DNA from: Nocardioides lianchengensis
GTDB lineage: Bacteria; Actinomycetota; Actinomycetes; Propionibacteriales; Nocardioidaceae
Assembly: GCF_900101465.1 (NCBI RefSeq)
Contig: NZ_FMZM01000017.1
Span: forward strand, 57,396-118,426
Direction of reading: 5' to 3'
DNA: 61,031 nucleotides
Numbering within the stretch: position 1 is the first letter of the stretch; each line of letters starts with the position of its first letter. Shown one piece after another: positions 16,444 to 25,558 of this stretch. A model generated the notes under the pieces. It was not told the origin of the DNA, did no database searches, and worked only from the letters and a program-made list of their open reading frames with translations. A program made the translations under genes and the position numbers.

Positions 16444-17107
16444 GCGACCACCACCGGGGAGAGCCGGCCGTCGCGGATCTCGACGCGACGCGCGAAGGTG
16501 GCGGCGACGGCCGGGTCGTGGGTGATCAGGGCGATCGTGGTGCCCTCGACGTGCAGCTCGCGGAAGAGCGCGAGCACCTGGCGCCCGGTCGCCTGGTCCA
16601 GGGCGCCGGTCGGCTCGTCGGCCAGGACCAGGGCGGGACGGTTGACCAGCGCGCGGGCGATGCCGACGCGCTGGCGCTCGCCGCCGGACAGCTCGTGGGG
16701 CAGGTGGGTGGCCCGGTGGGCCAGCCCCACCCGCTCGAGTGCCTCGAGGGCGAGGCCGCGACGCCGGCGGCGCGGCACCCCGGCGTACAGGAGGCCGGTG
16801 GCGACGTTGTCGGCGGCGCTCAGCCGATCGGCGAGGTGGGACTGCTGGAAGACGAAGCCGAGCCAGCGCGCCCGCAGCCGTGAGACCGCCGCGTCGCCGA
16901 GGTCGCCGGTCCGCTCGCCCGCGATCTCGACGGTGCCCGACGACGGCCGGTCCAGGGTGCCCATCAGGTGGAGCAGGGTCGACTTACCGGACCCGGACGG
17001 CCCGACGATGGCCAGGTCCTCGCCACGCTCCACGGCCAGGTCCACCTCGTGCAGGGCGACCACGCCGCCGGCGTACTCCTTGCGGACGGCGGTCAGCCGC
17101 AGGACGG

Positions 17108-17111
<4 letters not shown>
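16440..17111 (-). CDS. ABC transporter ATP-binding protein (MacB/LolD type)
   Basis: A 223-residue ATPase with Walker A GPSGSGKST (37-45), signature LSGGERQRVGIARAL, Walker B VLADEPTGALD and a downstream His switch in LITHDPAVA. LolD/MacB family members power export or force transmission by FtsX-type permeases, which matches the next gene. GTG 17111 overlaps the adaptor stop at 17108, and its own stop overlaps the permease start, so stoichiometric co-translation is likely. Confidence 0.95.
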
Positions 17112-18237
<1,126 letters not shown>

Positions 18238-18238
<1 letters not shown>

Positions 18239-18858
18239 CACGCCGCCCCGAACGCCTGCACCAGGCAGGTCTGCTCGAGCTCGGCCGAGTCGTCCGGCAC
18301 CGAGTGGCCCTCGGAGTAGGTCCAGTCGAGCTGGTCGTCGGTGAGGAGGGTGACCCACAGGCCGCCGTCCTGCAGGCACTGCACGTAGGCCTGTCGCTGC
18401 TCGTGGAAGTCCGGGTTGGTGGCCGCCTCCAGCGCCGGCGGCTGGACCGGCTCCAGCTGCAGGCAGGCCGCCTGCGCCTCCGGCGGAGCGGGGTAGTCGA
18501 CGAGGACGCCGGGATCGCCCTCGCCGTTCGCGCCGAGCGCGACCGCCGGCCCGTCGCCCGTCGGCGCCTTCGCCCCGTTCTCCAGCAGACAGGTGTTGTA
18601 GGCGTTCCAGATGGTGGCCCGACGCTCGGGACTGTCGTCGACCCGGAAGACCGGACGACGGTCGCCCTGGCCGGCGGAGGCGCCCGTCGGCGACCCGGTC
18701 GGAGCACCGGCGGGAGGGGTCGTCGCCGCGGGGGTGCTCGCCGTCGGGGGGAGCGAGGCCACCCGGGGGTCGGAGGCGTCGCTCCCGCAGGAGGTCAGCG
18801 CGACCAGCAGCGGGAGGGCGAGGAGCGAGAGGGCCCGGCGGCCACGGAGCGTCAGCAT
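18238..18858 (-). CDS. Cys-rich lipoprotein, first gene of the ABC/two-component operon
   Basis: A 206-residue predicted lipoprotein: RGRR then a hydrophobic stretch and lipobox LTSC with Cys24, followed by a Thr/Pro/Ala-rich linker (about 35-65) and a globular domain with CLLENG, AACLQLE, YVQCLQDGG and EQTCLV, which gives four or more paired cysteines. I do not recognise the domain; the repeated CLxxx pattern is found in actinobacterial proteins next to such transporters. It is probably anchored outside the membrane and may bind the ligand sensed or exported by the system. ATG 18858 lies 7 bases after TAGCGT, a leaderless promoter for the whole operon. Confidence 0.8.
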
Positions 18859-18865
18859 GACGGCG

Positions 18866-18871
18866 ACGCTA
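18866..18871 (-). promoter_or_regulatory. -10 element TAGCGT, leaderless operon promoter
   Basis: On the minus strand TAGCGT spans 18871 to 18866, 7 bases before ATG 18858. It would drive the lipoprotein, adaptor and ABC genes. Confidence 0.55.
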
Positions 18872-18915
18872 GGGACGAGTTGTCAGGAACCTGTCAGGTC
18901 GCCGTTCGCAGCCGA

Positions 18916-19122
18916 TCAGGCTCGGACTCGCACGCCGTCCTCGGCGCCGCCGGGACCGGCGTAGCGGATCAGGTGGTGCACGTGCCGGGCGAGGGCGATG
19001 ACGCTGCCGACGCGGGCGGCCTGCTGACGGCTGGCGTGCTGGCCGGGCAGCTCGCCGCGCCCGACGACGCGGTTGCGCCACGCGCCGCAGGAGAAGTAGG
19101 TCTCGACGTCGCCCTGGGTCAT
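18916..19122 (-). CDS. DUF2188-like small protein
   Basis: A 68-residue protein reading MTQGDVETYFSCGAWRNRV, with GELPGQHASRQQAARVGSV and ARHVHHLIRY, matching the DUF2188 pattern (a short beta-hairpin, then an alpha helix). Family function is unknown. ATG 19122 is supported by GGGAGG with a 4-base spacer; a longer reading from 19149 has no such site. It lies just upstream of the lipoprotein operon promoter on the same strand and is divergent from the Gre-like gene. Confidence 0.7.
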   Translation of the reverse strand: MTQGDVETYFSCGAWRNRVVGRGELPGQHASRQQAARVGSVIALARHVHHLIRYAGPGGAEDGVRVRA

Positions 19123-19360
19123 GGGTCCTCCCGTCGTGAGGTCGGGCACCGGGCCTGTGGCTGGACCCGTGTCCCCCCAACGCGTCAGGATCCCGTCACG
19201 TTACGCCTCTGCTCCCGGCGGGGAAACACGCCGTTTGCCCGCGCGGTCTACTCTCCCCTCGGAGCAGCGGGAATGACTGGGCGACCAGCGTGGTTGCGGC
19301 TCTGCCCGGACCGTCCCAGGGACGGGCCGCACGACGTCCGGACACCTGAAGGAGCCTCCC

Positions 19361-19825
19361 TTGACCCTCACCTCCGCCACCAGCACCCCGGGCAGCGCCT
19401 CGGCCCTCCTCGCCGAGCGCCTCGAGGCGCTCCGCGTCGAGCGTGAGCAGGTCCTGGCCGAGAGCCGCCTCGAGGCCGTCGGCGACGTCGCCGACCGCGC
19501 CACCAACGTCGAGGCGACCATCCGCCTGCAGCTGCTCGATGAGCGCATCGCCACCATCGAGCTCGAGATCGAGCAGGCCGGCCGGCAGCAGCACACCGAC
19601 GGGGTGGTCTCCGTCGGTGACGTCGTCACCCTCGACCTGGGCGACGGGCCCGAGACGTACGTCGTCGGCTCGGTCGAGCAGGCCTCCGCCGGCGTCGACA
19701 CGGTCACCCCCGCCAGCCCGCTGGGTCGCGCCATCCTCGGCGCCGAGGTCGGGACGACGGTGACCTACAGCCCCCGCTCGGGCGTGAAGCTCTCCGCTGT
19801 CATCGTCTCGGCCGAGACCGCCTGA
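19361..19825 (+). CDS. Gre-family transcription elongation factor homologue
   Basis: A 154-residue protein with a predicted N-terminal coiled coil (about 14-75) and a C-terminal FKBP-like Gre domain ending VTPASPLGRAILGAEVG (116-131), the family signature. GreA rescues backtracked RNA polymerase through two acidic residues at the coiled-coil tip; here the tip is GDVADRATN, giving Asp42 and Asp45 instead of the usual Asp/Glu pair. It is thus either a working or a modified Gre paralogue; the canonical greA is probably elsewhere. Start TTG 19361 is well supported by AAGGAG (19349-19354) with a 6-base spacer. It converges on the next gene through a shared hairpin. Confidence 0.82.
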   Translation: MTLTSATSTPGSASALLAERLEALRVEREQVLAESRLEAVGDVADRATNVEATIRLQLLDERIATIELEIEQAGRQQHTDGVVSVGDVVTLDLGDGPETYVVGSVEQASAGVDTVTPASPLGRAILGAEVGTTVTYSPRSGVKLSAVIVSAETA

Positions 19826-19826
19826 C

Positions 19827-19846
19827 CCGCCTGACCCCTCAGGCGG
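19827..19846. terminator. Bidirectional terminator between convergent genes
   Basis: CCGCCTGA (19827-19834) and TCAGGCGG (19839-19846) form a perfect 8-bp stem with a CCCC loop. The stop codon of the minus-strand gene is inside the stem, so both genes end in it. Confidence 0.6.
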
Positions 19847-20978
19847 TCGCCGCCGCGTCCGGCGGCACCGCGCCGACCAGCCGGTCGCGCAGCTCGACGA
19901 GCTCGGCGACCGCGCCGAGGAACCGCGTCGTGCTGTCGCCGACCTGGAGGTCGTCGAAGTAGTGGTGGCGCATCGCCACCCGGGCCAGGTGGTGCTCGTC
20001 GTGCTCGAGCCGCGCGGTCAGCAGTGCGGTGAGATCGGCGACCGCCGCGGTGTCGAGGACGTCGGCACACCGGCTCACCGGCACGTCCTGGCGCAGTCGC
20101 TCGCCGTCGTGGTGCCGGTCGGTGATGAAGATCGGCTTCTCGGTGCGCAGGTAGAGCCAGTCCAGGCCCACCGAGGACACGTCGGTGATCATCGCGTCGC
20201 AGTCGGGCATCACCGCGAGGATGTCGCCGACGATCACCGACTCGTGGCCCGCGTCCGGCTCCTGCCGCGCCGCGGCCGCGACCAGCGCCAGGATCTCGTC
20301 ATGGCCCCGGCGGATGGCCGGGGTGAGGCTCGTCGTGACCTTCGGGTGCGGCTTGTAGACCACGCGCGCATCCGGGACCGCCAGGATCGCCCGGACGATC
20401 TCGGGGCCGAAGACGTCGACCGACGTGTAGTCGTTGTAGTCCGCGTCGCCCTCCCACGTCGGGGCGTAGAGCACCGTACGACGCTCCGTCGCCCCGAGGA
20501 TCGGCTCGGGCCGCAGATCGAGCTGGGGCCGGCCGATGCGGACCAGGCGCGAGGTGTCGAACTCCAGCAGCCCGGCCTCGTGCCGCTGGACCGCCGCCTC
20601 GCCGGCGACGAACACCCGGTCGTAGGCCTTGGCGTTGTTGCTGGCCATGCTCTGCTTGTCGCTCTCGCCGTGGTTGATGTGCACGTGCAGCATCCGCCCG
20701 TCGATGAGCGACTGGAAGTTGCGCATCGAGTTGTTGCAGTACAGGACGACCTTGGCGCCGAGCCCGGCGTACAGCTCGGTGAGCTCGGGGAACGACGGCA
20801 CCAGGAAGACCGGCAGCGAGGTGCGGTCCAGGCAGACCTGCGCGCTCTCGGGGTCCCGCGTGACGATCCCGACGGGATGCTCTTCGTGGAGCCGCTCGAG
20901 GACCGGCAGCCACTGCAGGAGCTGGTAGACCCGGGTGGGGTCGTCGGGGAAGTACGCGAGAGCGTCGAGCGTGTGCAC
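19839..20978 (-). CDS. CDP-glycerol glycerophosphotransferase family protein
   Basis: About 379 residues resembling the TagF/TagB-like transferases that add glycerol phosphate or related units to wall polymers. Signatures: HINHGESDKQSM, VLYAPTWEGD, VYKPHPKV and the nucleotide-binding DAMITDVSSVGLDWL, all typical of the GT-B core. No membrane helix is seen; such enzymes attach peripherally. I prefer GTG 20978 as start because a near-consensus -10 TATGAT ends 6 bases before it and the conserved part begins there (HTLDALAYFP); ATG 21017 would add 13 residues. Its role in wall teichoic acid or another polymer is inference; no other wall-polymer genes adjoin. Confidence 0.85.
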   Translation of the reverse strand: MHTLDALAYFPDDPTRVYQLLQWLPVLERLHEEHPVGIVTRDPESAQVCLDRTSLPVFLVPSFPELTELYAGLGAKVVLYCNNSMRNFQSLIDGRMLHVHINHGESDKQSMASNNAKAYDRVFVAGEAAVQRHEAGLLEFDTSRLVRIGRPQLDLRPEPILGATERRTVLYAPTWEGDADYNDYTSVDVFGPEIVRAILAVPDARVVYKPHPKVTTSLTPAIRRGHDEILALVAAAARQEPDAGHESVIVGDILAVMPDCDAMITDVSSVGLDWLYLRTEKPIFITDRHHDGERLRQDVPVSRCADVLDTAAVADLTALLTARLEHDEHHLARVAMRHHYFDDLQVGDSTTRFLGAVAELVELRDRLVGAVPPDAAATA

Positions 20979-20984
20979 GCGCGG

Positions 20985-20990
20985 ATCATA
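20985..20990 (-). promoter_or_regulatory. -10 element TATGAT, leaderless promoter
   Basis: On the minus strand TATGAT spans 20990 to 20985, 6 bases before GTG 20978. It is the closest match to the TATAAT consensus among the leaderless sites. Confidence 0.55.
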
Positions 20991-21030
20991 GGGCTGGAAT
21001 GTTGCGGCTGATGACATCGGTGCGCCGTCC

Positions 21031-21036
21031 TAGAGT
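21031..21036 (+). promoter_or_regulatory. -10 element TAGAGT, leaderless promoter
   Basis: TAGAGT ends 7 bases before GTG 21044 of the lipoprotein gene, which argues against the upstream GTG at 21035 as start. Confidence 0.5.
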
Positions 21037-21043
21037 GAGCACT

Positions 21044-21907
21044 GTGATCCGCGTGCGACTCGCCCTCCTGCTGGTCGCTGCGGTGGCGCTCGGGGGATGC
21101 GCGGGAGGTGACTCCTCAGGCCCCGGAGGAACCGGCCCCGAGGTGGTCGCGATGCCCGCCGGACTCTCAGCCTACGTCGACCAGGGGCGGCTGTTCCGGG
21201 TCACGCGGACGGCCTACGTGCGGCTGGTGAACGAGCCGGACCGCCAGGTCACCGTGACCCACGCCGAGATCAGCTCGCCGCGCTTCGGCGAGGTCACGTG
21301 GGCGGGGGAGAAGGACTTCGAGAACGAGGCCGACCTGCCGTTCGAGGTGCCCCACGGCCGGTGCGGCGACGGGTCCGACGCGCACGTCCGGCTGACCTAC
21401 CGCATCGACGACGGGCCGGAGCAGGTCTCGGAGGCCACGGCGACCGACCGGTACGGCGCGATCGGGTTGTTTCTCGACCGCGACTGCGCCGAGGAGGTGC
21501 TGGCCGAGGCCGCGACGGTCGAGCTCGGGACGCCGCGGGTCGTCGGATCCGGCCGGGCGTCGGTCTTCGAGCTGCCCGTCACCCTGACGCCCACCGGGGA
21601 CCGTGACGATGTCGCGTTCGGGGGGTTCGAGGACACCGTGCTGTTCCGCGCGGCCCCGGGGTCGCCGGTCGCCGACCGAACCCCGGCCGTGCCGCTCGGC
21701 CCGAAGGACCCGCCGGCCGAGGTCGTGCTCCGGCTGGTGCCGACCCGCTGTGACCCGCACGCCCTCGCCGAGGACAAGGTGGGCACCCTGGTCGGGGTCC
21801 GGGTCGTCGCGCCCGAGCTGGGCGACGCGGCGTCGTACTTCCTGCCGATCGGCGACAAGCGCCGCGCGGCGCTGCGCGGCTTCTTCTCCACCCACTGCGG
21901 CCTCTGA
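21044..21907 (+). CDS. Hypothetical lipoprotein
   Basis: About 287 residues: short positively charged start, hydrophobic stretch LALLLVAAVALGGC with a lipobox cysteine, then Gly/Ser linker and a beta-rich extracellular domain with two or three cysteines (HGRCGDGSD, RDCAEEV, TRCDPH, STHCGL) that may form disulfides. I do not recognise the domain. It is divergent from the CDP-glycerol transferase gene with about 65 bases between starts, and precedes the histidine kinase gene by 37 bases. Function unknown; surface-exposed by location. Confidence 0.75.
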   Translation: MIRVRLALLLVAAVALGGCAGGDSSGPGGTGPEVVAMPAGLSAYVDQGRLFRVTRTAYVRLVNEPDRQVTVTHAEISSPRFGEVTWAGEKDFENEADLPFEVPHGRCGDGSDAHVRLTYRIDDGPEQVSEATATDRYGAIGLFLDRDCAEEVLAEAATVELGTPRVVGSGRASVFELPVTLTPTGDRDDVAFGGFEDTVLFRAAPGSPVADRTPAVPLGPKDPPAEVVLRLVPTRCDPHALAEDKVGTLVGVRVVAPELGDAASYFLPIGDKRRAALRGFFSTHCGL

Positions 21908-21944
21908 GCCTCACGTCGGGCCGTCGGCTGCCGATCCTTCGGAC

Positions 21945-22796
21945 GTGAGCTCCGAGCAGCGCCGCCTCCGGCCGCACCTGGTGCCGGTCGACCGGGACGC
22001 CGACGGGACCCGGGACGCCCGGGTCGCCGCGACCCTGGAGGTGCTCGGGGGTCAGCCGACGCACGCCGTCGCGCGCCGCTGGCAGGTGGACCCCGCGGTC
22101 CTCGAGCGCTGGGTGCGCACCTTCGTCGACGCCGGTACGGCGCAGGTCACCAACCGACCGGACCCGGACGCGGCCACCCAGCGCGACCGCTTCCTGGCGG
22201 CCTTCGCCCACGAGCTCCGCTCGCCGCTCACCGTCGCCCGCGGCTGGGTGGCGATGCTGCGCGAGGACGAGCTGCCGCCGAGCGTCCTGGCCCGCTCGGT
22301 CGACCGGCTCGACGATGCCCTGGCCCGGCTCGCCGATCGGGTCGTCGACGTCGAGCTGCTGGCCGCCGCGTCGCTCGGCCGGCTGCGCCTGGAGCCGCGG
22401 TCGGTGACCGTCGGCGAGCTCGCGGACGGGCTGACCGATCTCGGCGAGATCGGGGGGCTCGGCCCGGACGTCACGGTCCGCGCCGATCCCGACCTCTTCC
22501 GGCACGTGCTGCGCGACCTGTGGCAGGCCGGTCACTCGATCCCGACCCCGCGCGAGCTGCGGCTGGAGACCGCGGAGGTGCCGCCCTGGGTGGAGCTGCG
22601 CGTGGTCCGGGATGCCGACCCGATCGACCTCGACGTCCTGCAGGCGCTCTTCGAGCCGTTCGACCTCAACGACGACGGCACCGGGGTCACGATCGGCCTC
22701 TACCTGGCCCGAGCCCTGGTGATCGCTCATGGCGGCACCCTCGGTGCCGATCAGGATGAGGAGAGGGCCGTGCTCTGGGTGCGGCTGCCACGTTGA
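21945..22796 (+). CDS. Atypical histidine kinase-like protein with N-terminal helix-turn-helix
   Basis: A 283-residue soluble protein. Residues about 23-65 (RVAATLEVLGGQPTHAVARRWQVDPAVLERW) resemble a transposase-type helix-turn-helix; then HisKA with FAHELRSPLTVARGW (His89) and a HATPase-like C-terminus. The ATPase part is degenerate: where the N box should have Asn the sequence is LFRHVLRDLWQAGHS, and the G1 box is not recognisable, though GVTIGLYLARALVIAHGG keeps the G2 pattern. It may be a kinase-like dimerisation and sensing protein rather than an active kinase. GTG 21945 is the first start after the preceding gene. No response regulator is adjacent. Confidence 0.78.
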   Translation: MSSEQRRLRPHLVPVDRDADGTRDARVAATLEVLGGQPTHAVARRWQVDPAVLERWVRTFVDAGTAQVTNRPDPDAATQRDRFLAAFAHELRSPLTVARGWVAMLREDELPPSVLARSVDRLDDALARLADRVVDVELLAAASLGRLRLEPRSVTVGELADGLTDLGEIGGLGPDVTVRADPDLFRHVLRDLWQAGHSIPTPRELRLETAEVPPWVELRVVRDADPIDLDVLQALFEPFDLNDDGTGVTIGLYLARALVIAHGGTLGADQDEERAVLWVRLPR

Positions 22797-22814
22797 AGAT
22801 CTGGGGGATCCACC

Positions 22815-22991
22815 TTGTTCAAGCTCGCCTGCGGTGACGTCATGCCGGGATGCGCAGCCCGATTCGAGCACGCCGACCGCGATCAGCTGCTGGCCCAGGT
22901 GGCCGGGCACGCGGCGGAGACGCACGGCATCACCGACATCACCCCGCCGGTGCTGGCGCTCGTCGAGAGCAAGCTCGCCTTCGTCGCCTGA
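22815..22991 (+). CDS. DUF1059 family small protein
   Basis: A 58-residue protein beginning at TTG 22815 and reading MFKLACGDVMPGCAARFEH, then LLAQVAGHAAETHGI and TDITPPVLALVESKLAF. This is the DUF1059 pattern: CGDVxPGC with Cys6 and Cys13, a helix with AxHAxxxHG, and TPExx-like ending. Function is unknown; the two cysteines and two histidines could bind metal. GGGGGA about 6-7 bases upstream supports the TTG start. It follows the histidine kinase-like gene by 18 bases and may be co-transcribed with it. Confidence 0.8.
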   Translation: MFKLACGDVMPGCAARFEHADRDQLLAQVAGHAAETHGITDITPPVLALVESKLAFVA

Positions 22992-23202
22992 GCCCGGCTC
23001 ACGGGGATCGACCCCACGGGGACGTCGCCGTGGCGGGTGTCTTGCGCGAGCGGCTCCGGCCACGACGACGAACCTGACCGCGCCCTGCTTCCGTCGGCGC
23101 TGGCCACCGGATGAGGTGTGCCACGTTTGCGGTCTCGGCGGGTGTGGGCACCGTCGGGGGTGCGCGCCGCATCGGCGCGCGTCACCAAGCAGAGGAGACG
23201 AC
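22992..23202. other. Intergenic region with two hairpins
   Basis: No gene is apparent in these 211 bases. CCACGG / CCGTGG near 23009-23028 can pair after the DUF1059 stop and may terminate it. GCGCGCCG (23162-23169) pairs with CGGCGCGC (23173-23180) over a 3-base loop just upstream of the next ribosome binding site (GAGGAG), and may lie in the leader of the lipoprotein gene. Confidence 0.4.
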
Positions 23203-23709
23203 GTGAGACGAATCGGGACGTGGGCCGCGGCGATCGTGCTGGGGGCCGGCGCGCTCGCCGCCTGCGGCGGTGACGACGGCAGCGGGAGCGACGACGCCAG
23301 TGGCGGGGGCGGCGGCGACTCGTCGTACTGCGACAAGCTGAGCGGCTTCCGCGACACCCTCCAGAACACCTCGGACGCCTCGAGCTTCACGAAGTTCAAG
23401 GACGCCGCCGAGGAGCTCGCCGACGAGGCGCCGGACGAGGTGTCCGGCGACTGGGAGAAGATCCAGGACGCGTTCGGCCAGCTCGAGGACAAGCTCGAGG
23501 AGGCCGGTCTGTCGATCGAGGACCTCGACGACCCCACGGCGCTGCAGAGCGCCGACCCCGAGGCCATGGCCACGCTCCAGGAGGAGCTGACCAAGATCGG
23601 CGAGGACCTCGACGGAGCGGGCGAGAAGATCTCCGACCACGCCGAGTCCGAGTGCGACATCGACCTCGACGGGTCCGACGACTCGGCGTCGCCGTCCCCC
23701 TCGAGCTGA
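23203..23709 (+). CDS. Small lipoprotein, tandem paralogue A
   Basis: A 168-residue predicted lipoprotein: start MRRIGTWAAAIVLGAGALAAC with lipobox Cys21, an Asp/Gly/Ser-rich linker, and an acidic helical domain containing SSYCDKLSGF and ESECDIDL, a likely disulfide pair. It ends in a short Ser/Asp/Pro tail. GTG 23203 has GAGGAG 7-8 bases upstream. The next gene encodes a paralogue with the same layout (YCxx at the domain start, lipobox, CDL-type end, helix EEKL/EEL). Function unknown; no recognised domain. Confidence 0.8.
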   Translation: MRRIGTWAAAIVLGAGALAACGGDDGSGSDDASGGGGGDSSYCDKLSGFRDTLQNTSDASSFTKFKDAAEELADEAPDEVSGDWEKIQDAFGQLEDKLEEAGLSIEDLDDPTALQSADPEAMATLQEELTKIGEDLDGAGEKISDHAESECDIDLDGSDDSASPSPSS

Positions 23710-23745
23710 CGCACCACGGACCCCCGCCCGCGCGCCACCCGTGAC

Positions 23746-23751
23746 TAGGGT
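23746..23751 (+). promoter_or_regulatory. -10 element TAGGGT with a leader
   Basis: TAGGGT lies about 50 bases before ATG 23801, predicting a short leader that carries GAGGGGAA as ribosome binding site. Unlike the leaderless sites, this one leaves room for a leader. Confidence 0.45.
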
Positions 23752-23800
23752 GGTGCGCGGCGCGGGGGTCCGCCGCGTCACGACCCGAGGGGAACATCGG

Positions 23801-24292
23801 ATGCGCACGATCGCGACGTGGGCGGCCGCAGCGGCGGCGGGAGCCGCACTGCTCGCCGGGTGCAGTGACGGCGACCCGGGTGACGGCGTCGGCGTCGACA
23901 CCTCGGGCAGCGGTGCCGCGGACGGGGCCTACTGCGAGAGCGTGGTGGACTTCCCCTCGCTCCTGGCCGGTCTGGGTGCCTCGGAGACCTTCGACACCTT
24001 CGCCGAGACGACCGAGAGGCTGGCCGAGAACGCGCCCGTGGAGATCGCGGACGAGTGGGATCGGATCCGCGAGGCCTTCGCCAAGCTGTCTGACGAGCTG
24101 GCCGAGGCCGGCATCTCGGTCGACGACCTCACGACCTTCGAGCTGACGCCCGAGCAGGAGGAGAAGCTGGCCGCGATCCAGGGCGACGTGCTGGCCCTCG
24201 GCCAGGAGGTCGACGCGGCCGGCACCGCGATCACCGAGCACGCCCGGAAGTCGTGCGACCTCGTCCCCGGGGTGCCCTCGCCGTCTACCTGA
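23801..24292 (+). CDS. Small lipoprotein, tandem paralogue B
   Basis: A 163-residue predicted lipoprotein with MRTIATWAAAAAAGAALLAGC, lipobox Cys21, a Gly/Asp/Ser linker, then GAYCESVVDF and KSCDLVPGV as the probable disulfide partners of a helical domain. Spacing and acidic composition match the upstream paralogue at 23203-23709, so this is a tandem duplication that has diverged. GAGGGGAA precedes ATG 23801. Function unknown. Confidence 0.82.
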   Translation: MRTIATWAAAAAAGAALLAGCSDGDPGDGVGVDTSGSGAADGAYCESVVDFPSLLAGLGASETFDTFAETTERLAENAPVEIADEWDRIREAFAKLSDELAEAGISVDDLTTFELTPEQEEKLAAIQGDVLALGQEVDAAGTAITEHARKSCDLVPGVPSPST

Positions 24293-24319
24293 CCTGCTGC
24301 ACCGCGCCGTACGGCGGGC

Positions 24320-25558
24320 TCAGACGCCCTGCATGAACCCGACCCGCTTGCGCTTCAGCCCCGGGAAGACCCGGGGGATCGAGGCGCCGAAACGGGACTG
24401 GACGACGTCGGCCAGGACGTTGCGGTAGTCGGTGGTGACCCCCAGGTCGGCGTCGGAGGTGTTGGTCAGGCCGGGCCAGCTCGCGTAGTAGCCGCCCTTC
24501 ACGCCCGCGCCGATCGCCAGCATCACGTTGCCGTGACCGTGGTCGAGGCCGAAGTTCGCGTTCTCCTGTACCCGGCGCCCGAACTCGCTGAGCACCACCA
24601 TCGTGACCTTGCCGGTGTGCGGACCGAGGTCGCCGAAGAACGCCGCCACGGCTGTGGCCAACTCCTGGGCGTTATCGCGCATCGAGCCCCACTCGAGCGT
24701 CCCGAGACCGTTGTGGTGGTCCCACTCGCCCTGGTCGACGGTGATCACCTCGGTCCCGACATCGCCCCGGACCACCCGGGCGACCTGGGCGAGGGCCTTG
24801 CCGAGGTCGGTCGCCGCGTAGCTGCTGGTGCGGTCGGCGGCGGCCTGGACCGGCCCGAACCCGTTCACCGCCTCGAAGGCCGACCGCATCCCCCGGCCGA
24901 GCGGGGAGCGGTCCGAGTCCCACAGGGTGTGCAGGGACCGGGTGCGGCCGCGCTGGTCGCCGGCCGGGATCGAGAGCCCGTCCGGCCGGTCCGCGGCCAT
25001 CACCGGCTGAGGGCCGTACAGGGAGGTCGGGACGACGCTGCGGCCGAGGTGGAACCCCTCGAGCGGGGAGCGGCTCGCATCGGTGCCGATCAGCCGGTTC
25101 AACCAGCCCTGGCGGGTGGTCGAGCCCGGGTTCGCGTCCTCGACGGCCTCCATGGCGGCGAAGTGGGACCGGTTCGCGACCGGCAGGCCGGTGGCGTGGA
25201 TGGCCGCGACCTTGCCCGCGGTCCAGAGCGGGACCAGGGCGCTCAGCCGCGGGTGCAGGCCGAAGGTCCCGTTGCGTGCGAGCAGCCGATCCGCCGGGAT
25301 GGCGATCTTCGGGCGCGCGGCGTAGTAGACGGGGTCGGTGTAGGGCACCACCAGCGACAGGCCGTCGGCCGCGCCGCGCAGGGACAGCACGACGAGCACG
25401 GACCGGGCGGGCGCGAGGGCCTGCGCGGGTGAGGTGGTCACCACGGCGGAGCCGACGACGGTGGTGACGCCGGCGAGCGCGACGCCACGGAAGAGCCCAC
25501 GGCGGGTGACGGCGGCGTACTCCGGGCAGCAGGGGGTCGGGGAGGTCATCGCGATCAC
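24320..25558 (-). CDS. DUF1501 protein, Tat-exported
   Basis: A 412-residue protein of the DUF1501 family. A twin-arginine signal TRRGLFRGVALAGV is near the N-terminus with AQA before the mature part. VVLSLRGAADGLSLVVP at the start, then WDHHNGLGT and MVVLSEFGRR are family features; the fold is alkaline-phosphatase-like (sulfatase type) and may bind metal. GTG 25558 overlaps the stop of the DUF1800 gene (GTGA), which is the usual partner; ATG 25549 is an alternative start. DUF1800/DUF1501 pairs are widespread in bacteria and their function is not established. Confidence 0.88.
   Translation of the reverse strand: MIAMTSPTPCCPEYAAVTRRGLFRGVALAGVTTVVGSAVVTTSPAQALAPARSVLVVLSLRGAADGLSLVVPYTDPVYYAARPKIAIPADRLLARNGTFGLHPRLSALVPLWTAGKVAAIHATGLPVANRSHFAAMEAVEDANPGSTTRQGWLNRLIGTDASRSPLEGFHLGRSVVPTSLYGPQPVMAADRPDGLSIPAGDQRGRTRSLHTLWDSDRSPLGRGMRSAFEAVNGFGPVQAAADRTSSYAATDLGKALAQVARVVRGDVGTEVITVDQGEWDHHNGLGTLEWGSMRDNAQELATAVAAFFGDLGPHTGKVTMVVLSEFGRRVQENANFGLDHGHGNVMLAIGAGVKGGYYASWPGLTNTSDADLGVTTDYRNVLADVVQSRFGASIPRVFPGLKRKRVGFMQGV

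Noticed and set aside
22992..23202. Small gene between DUF1059 and the lipoprotein
   Set aside because: No frame with a start, ribosome binding site and coding-like composition.
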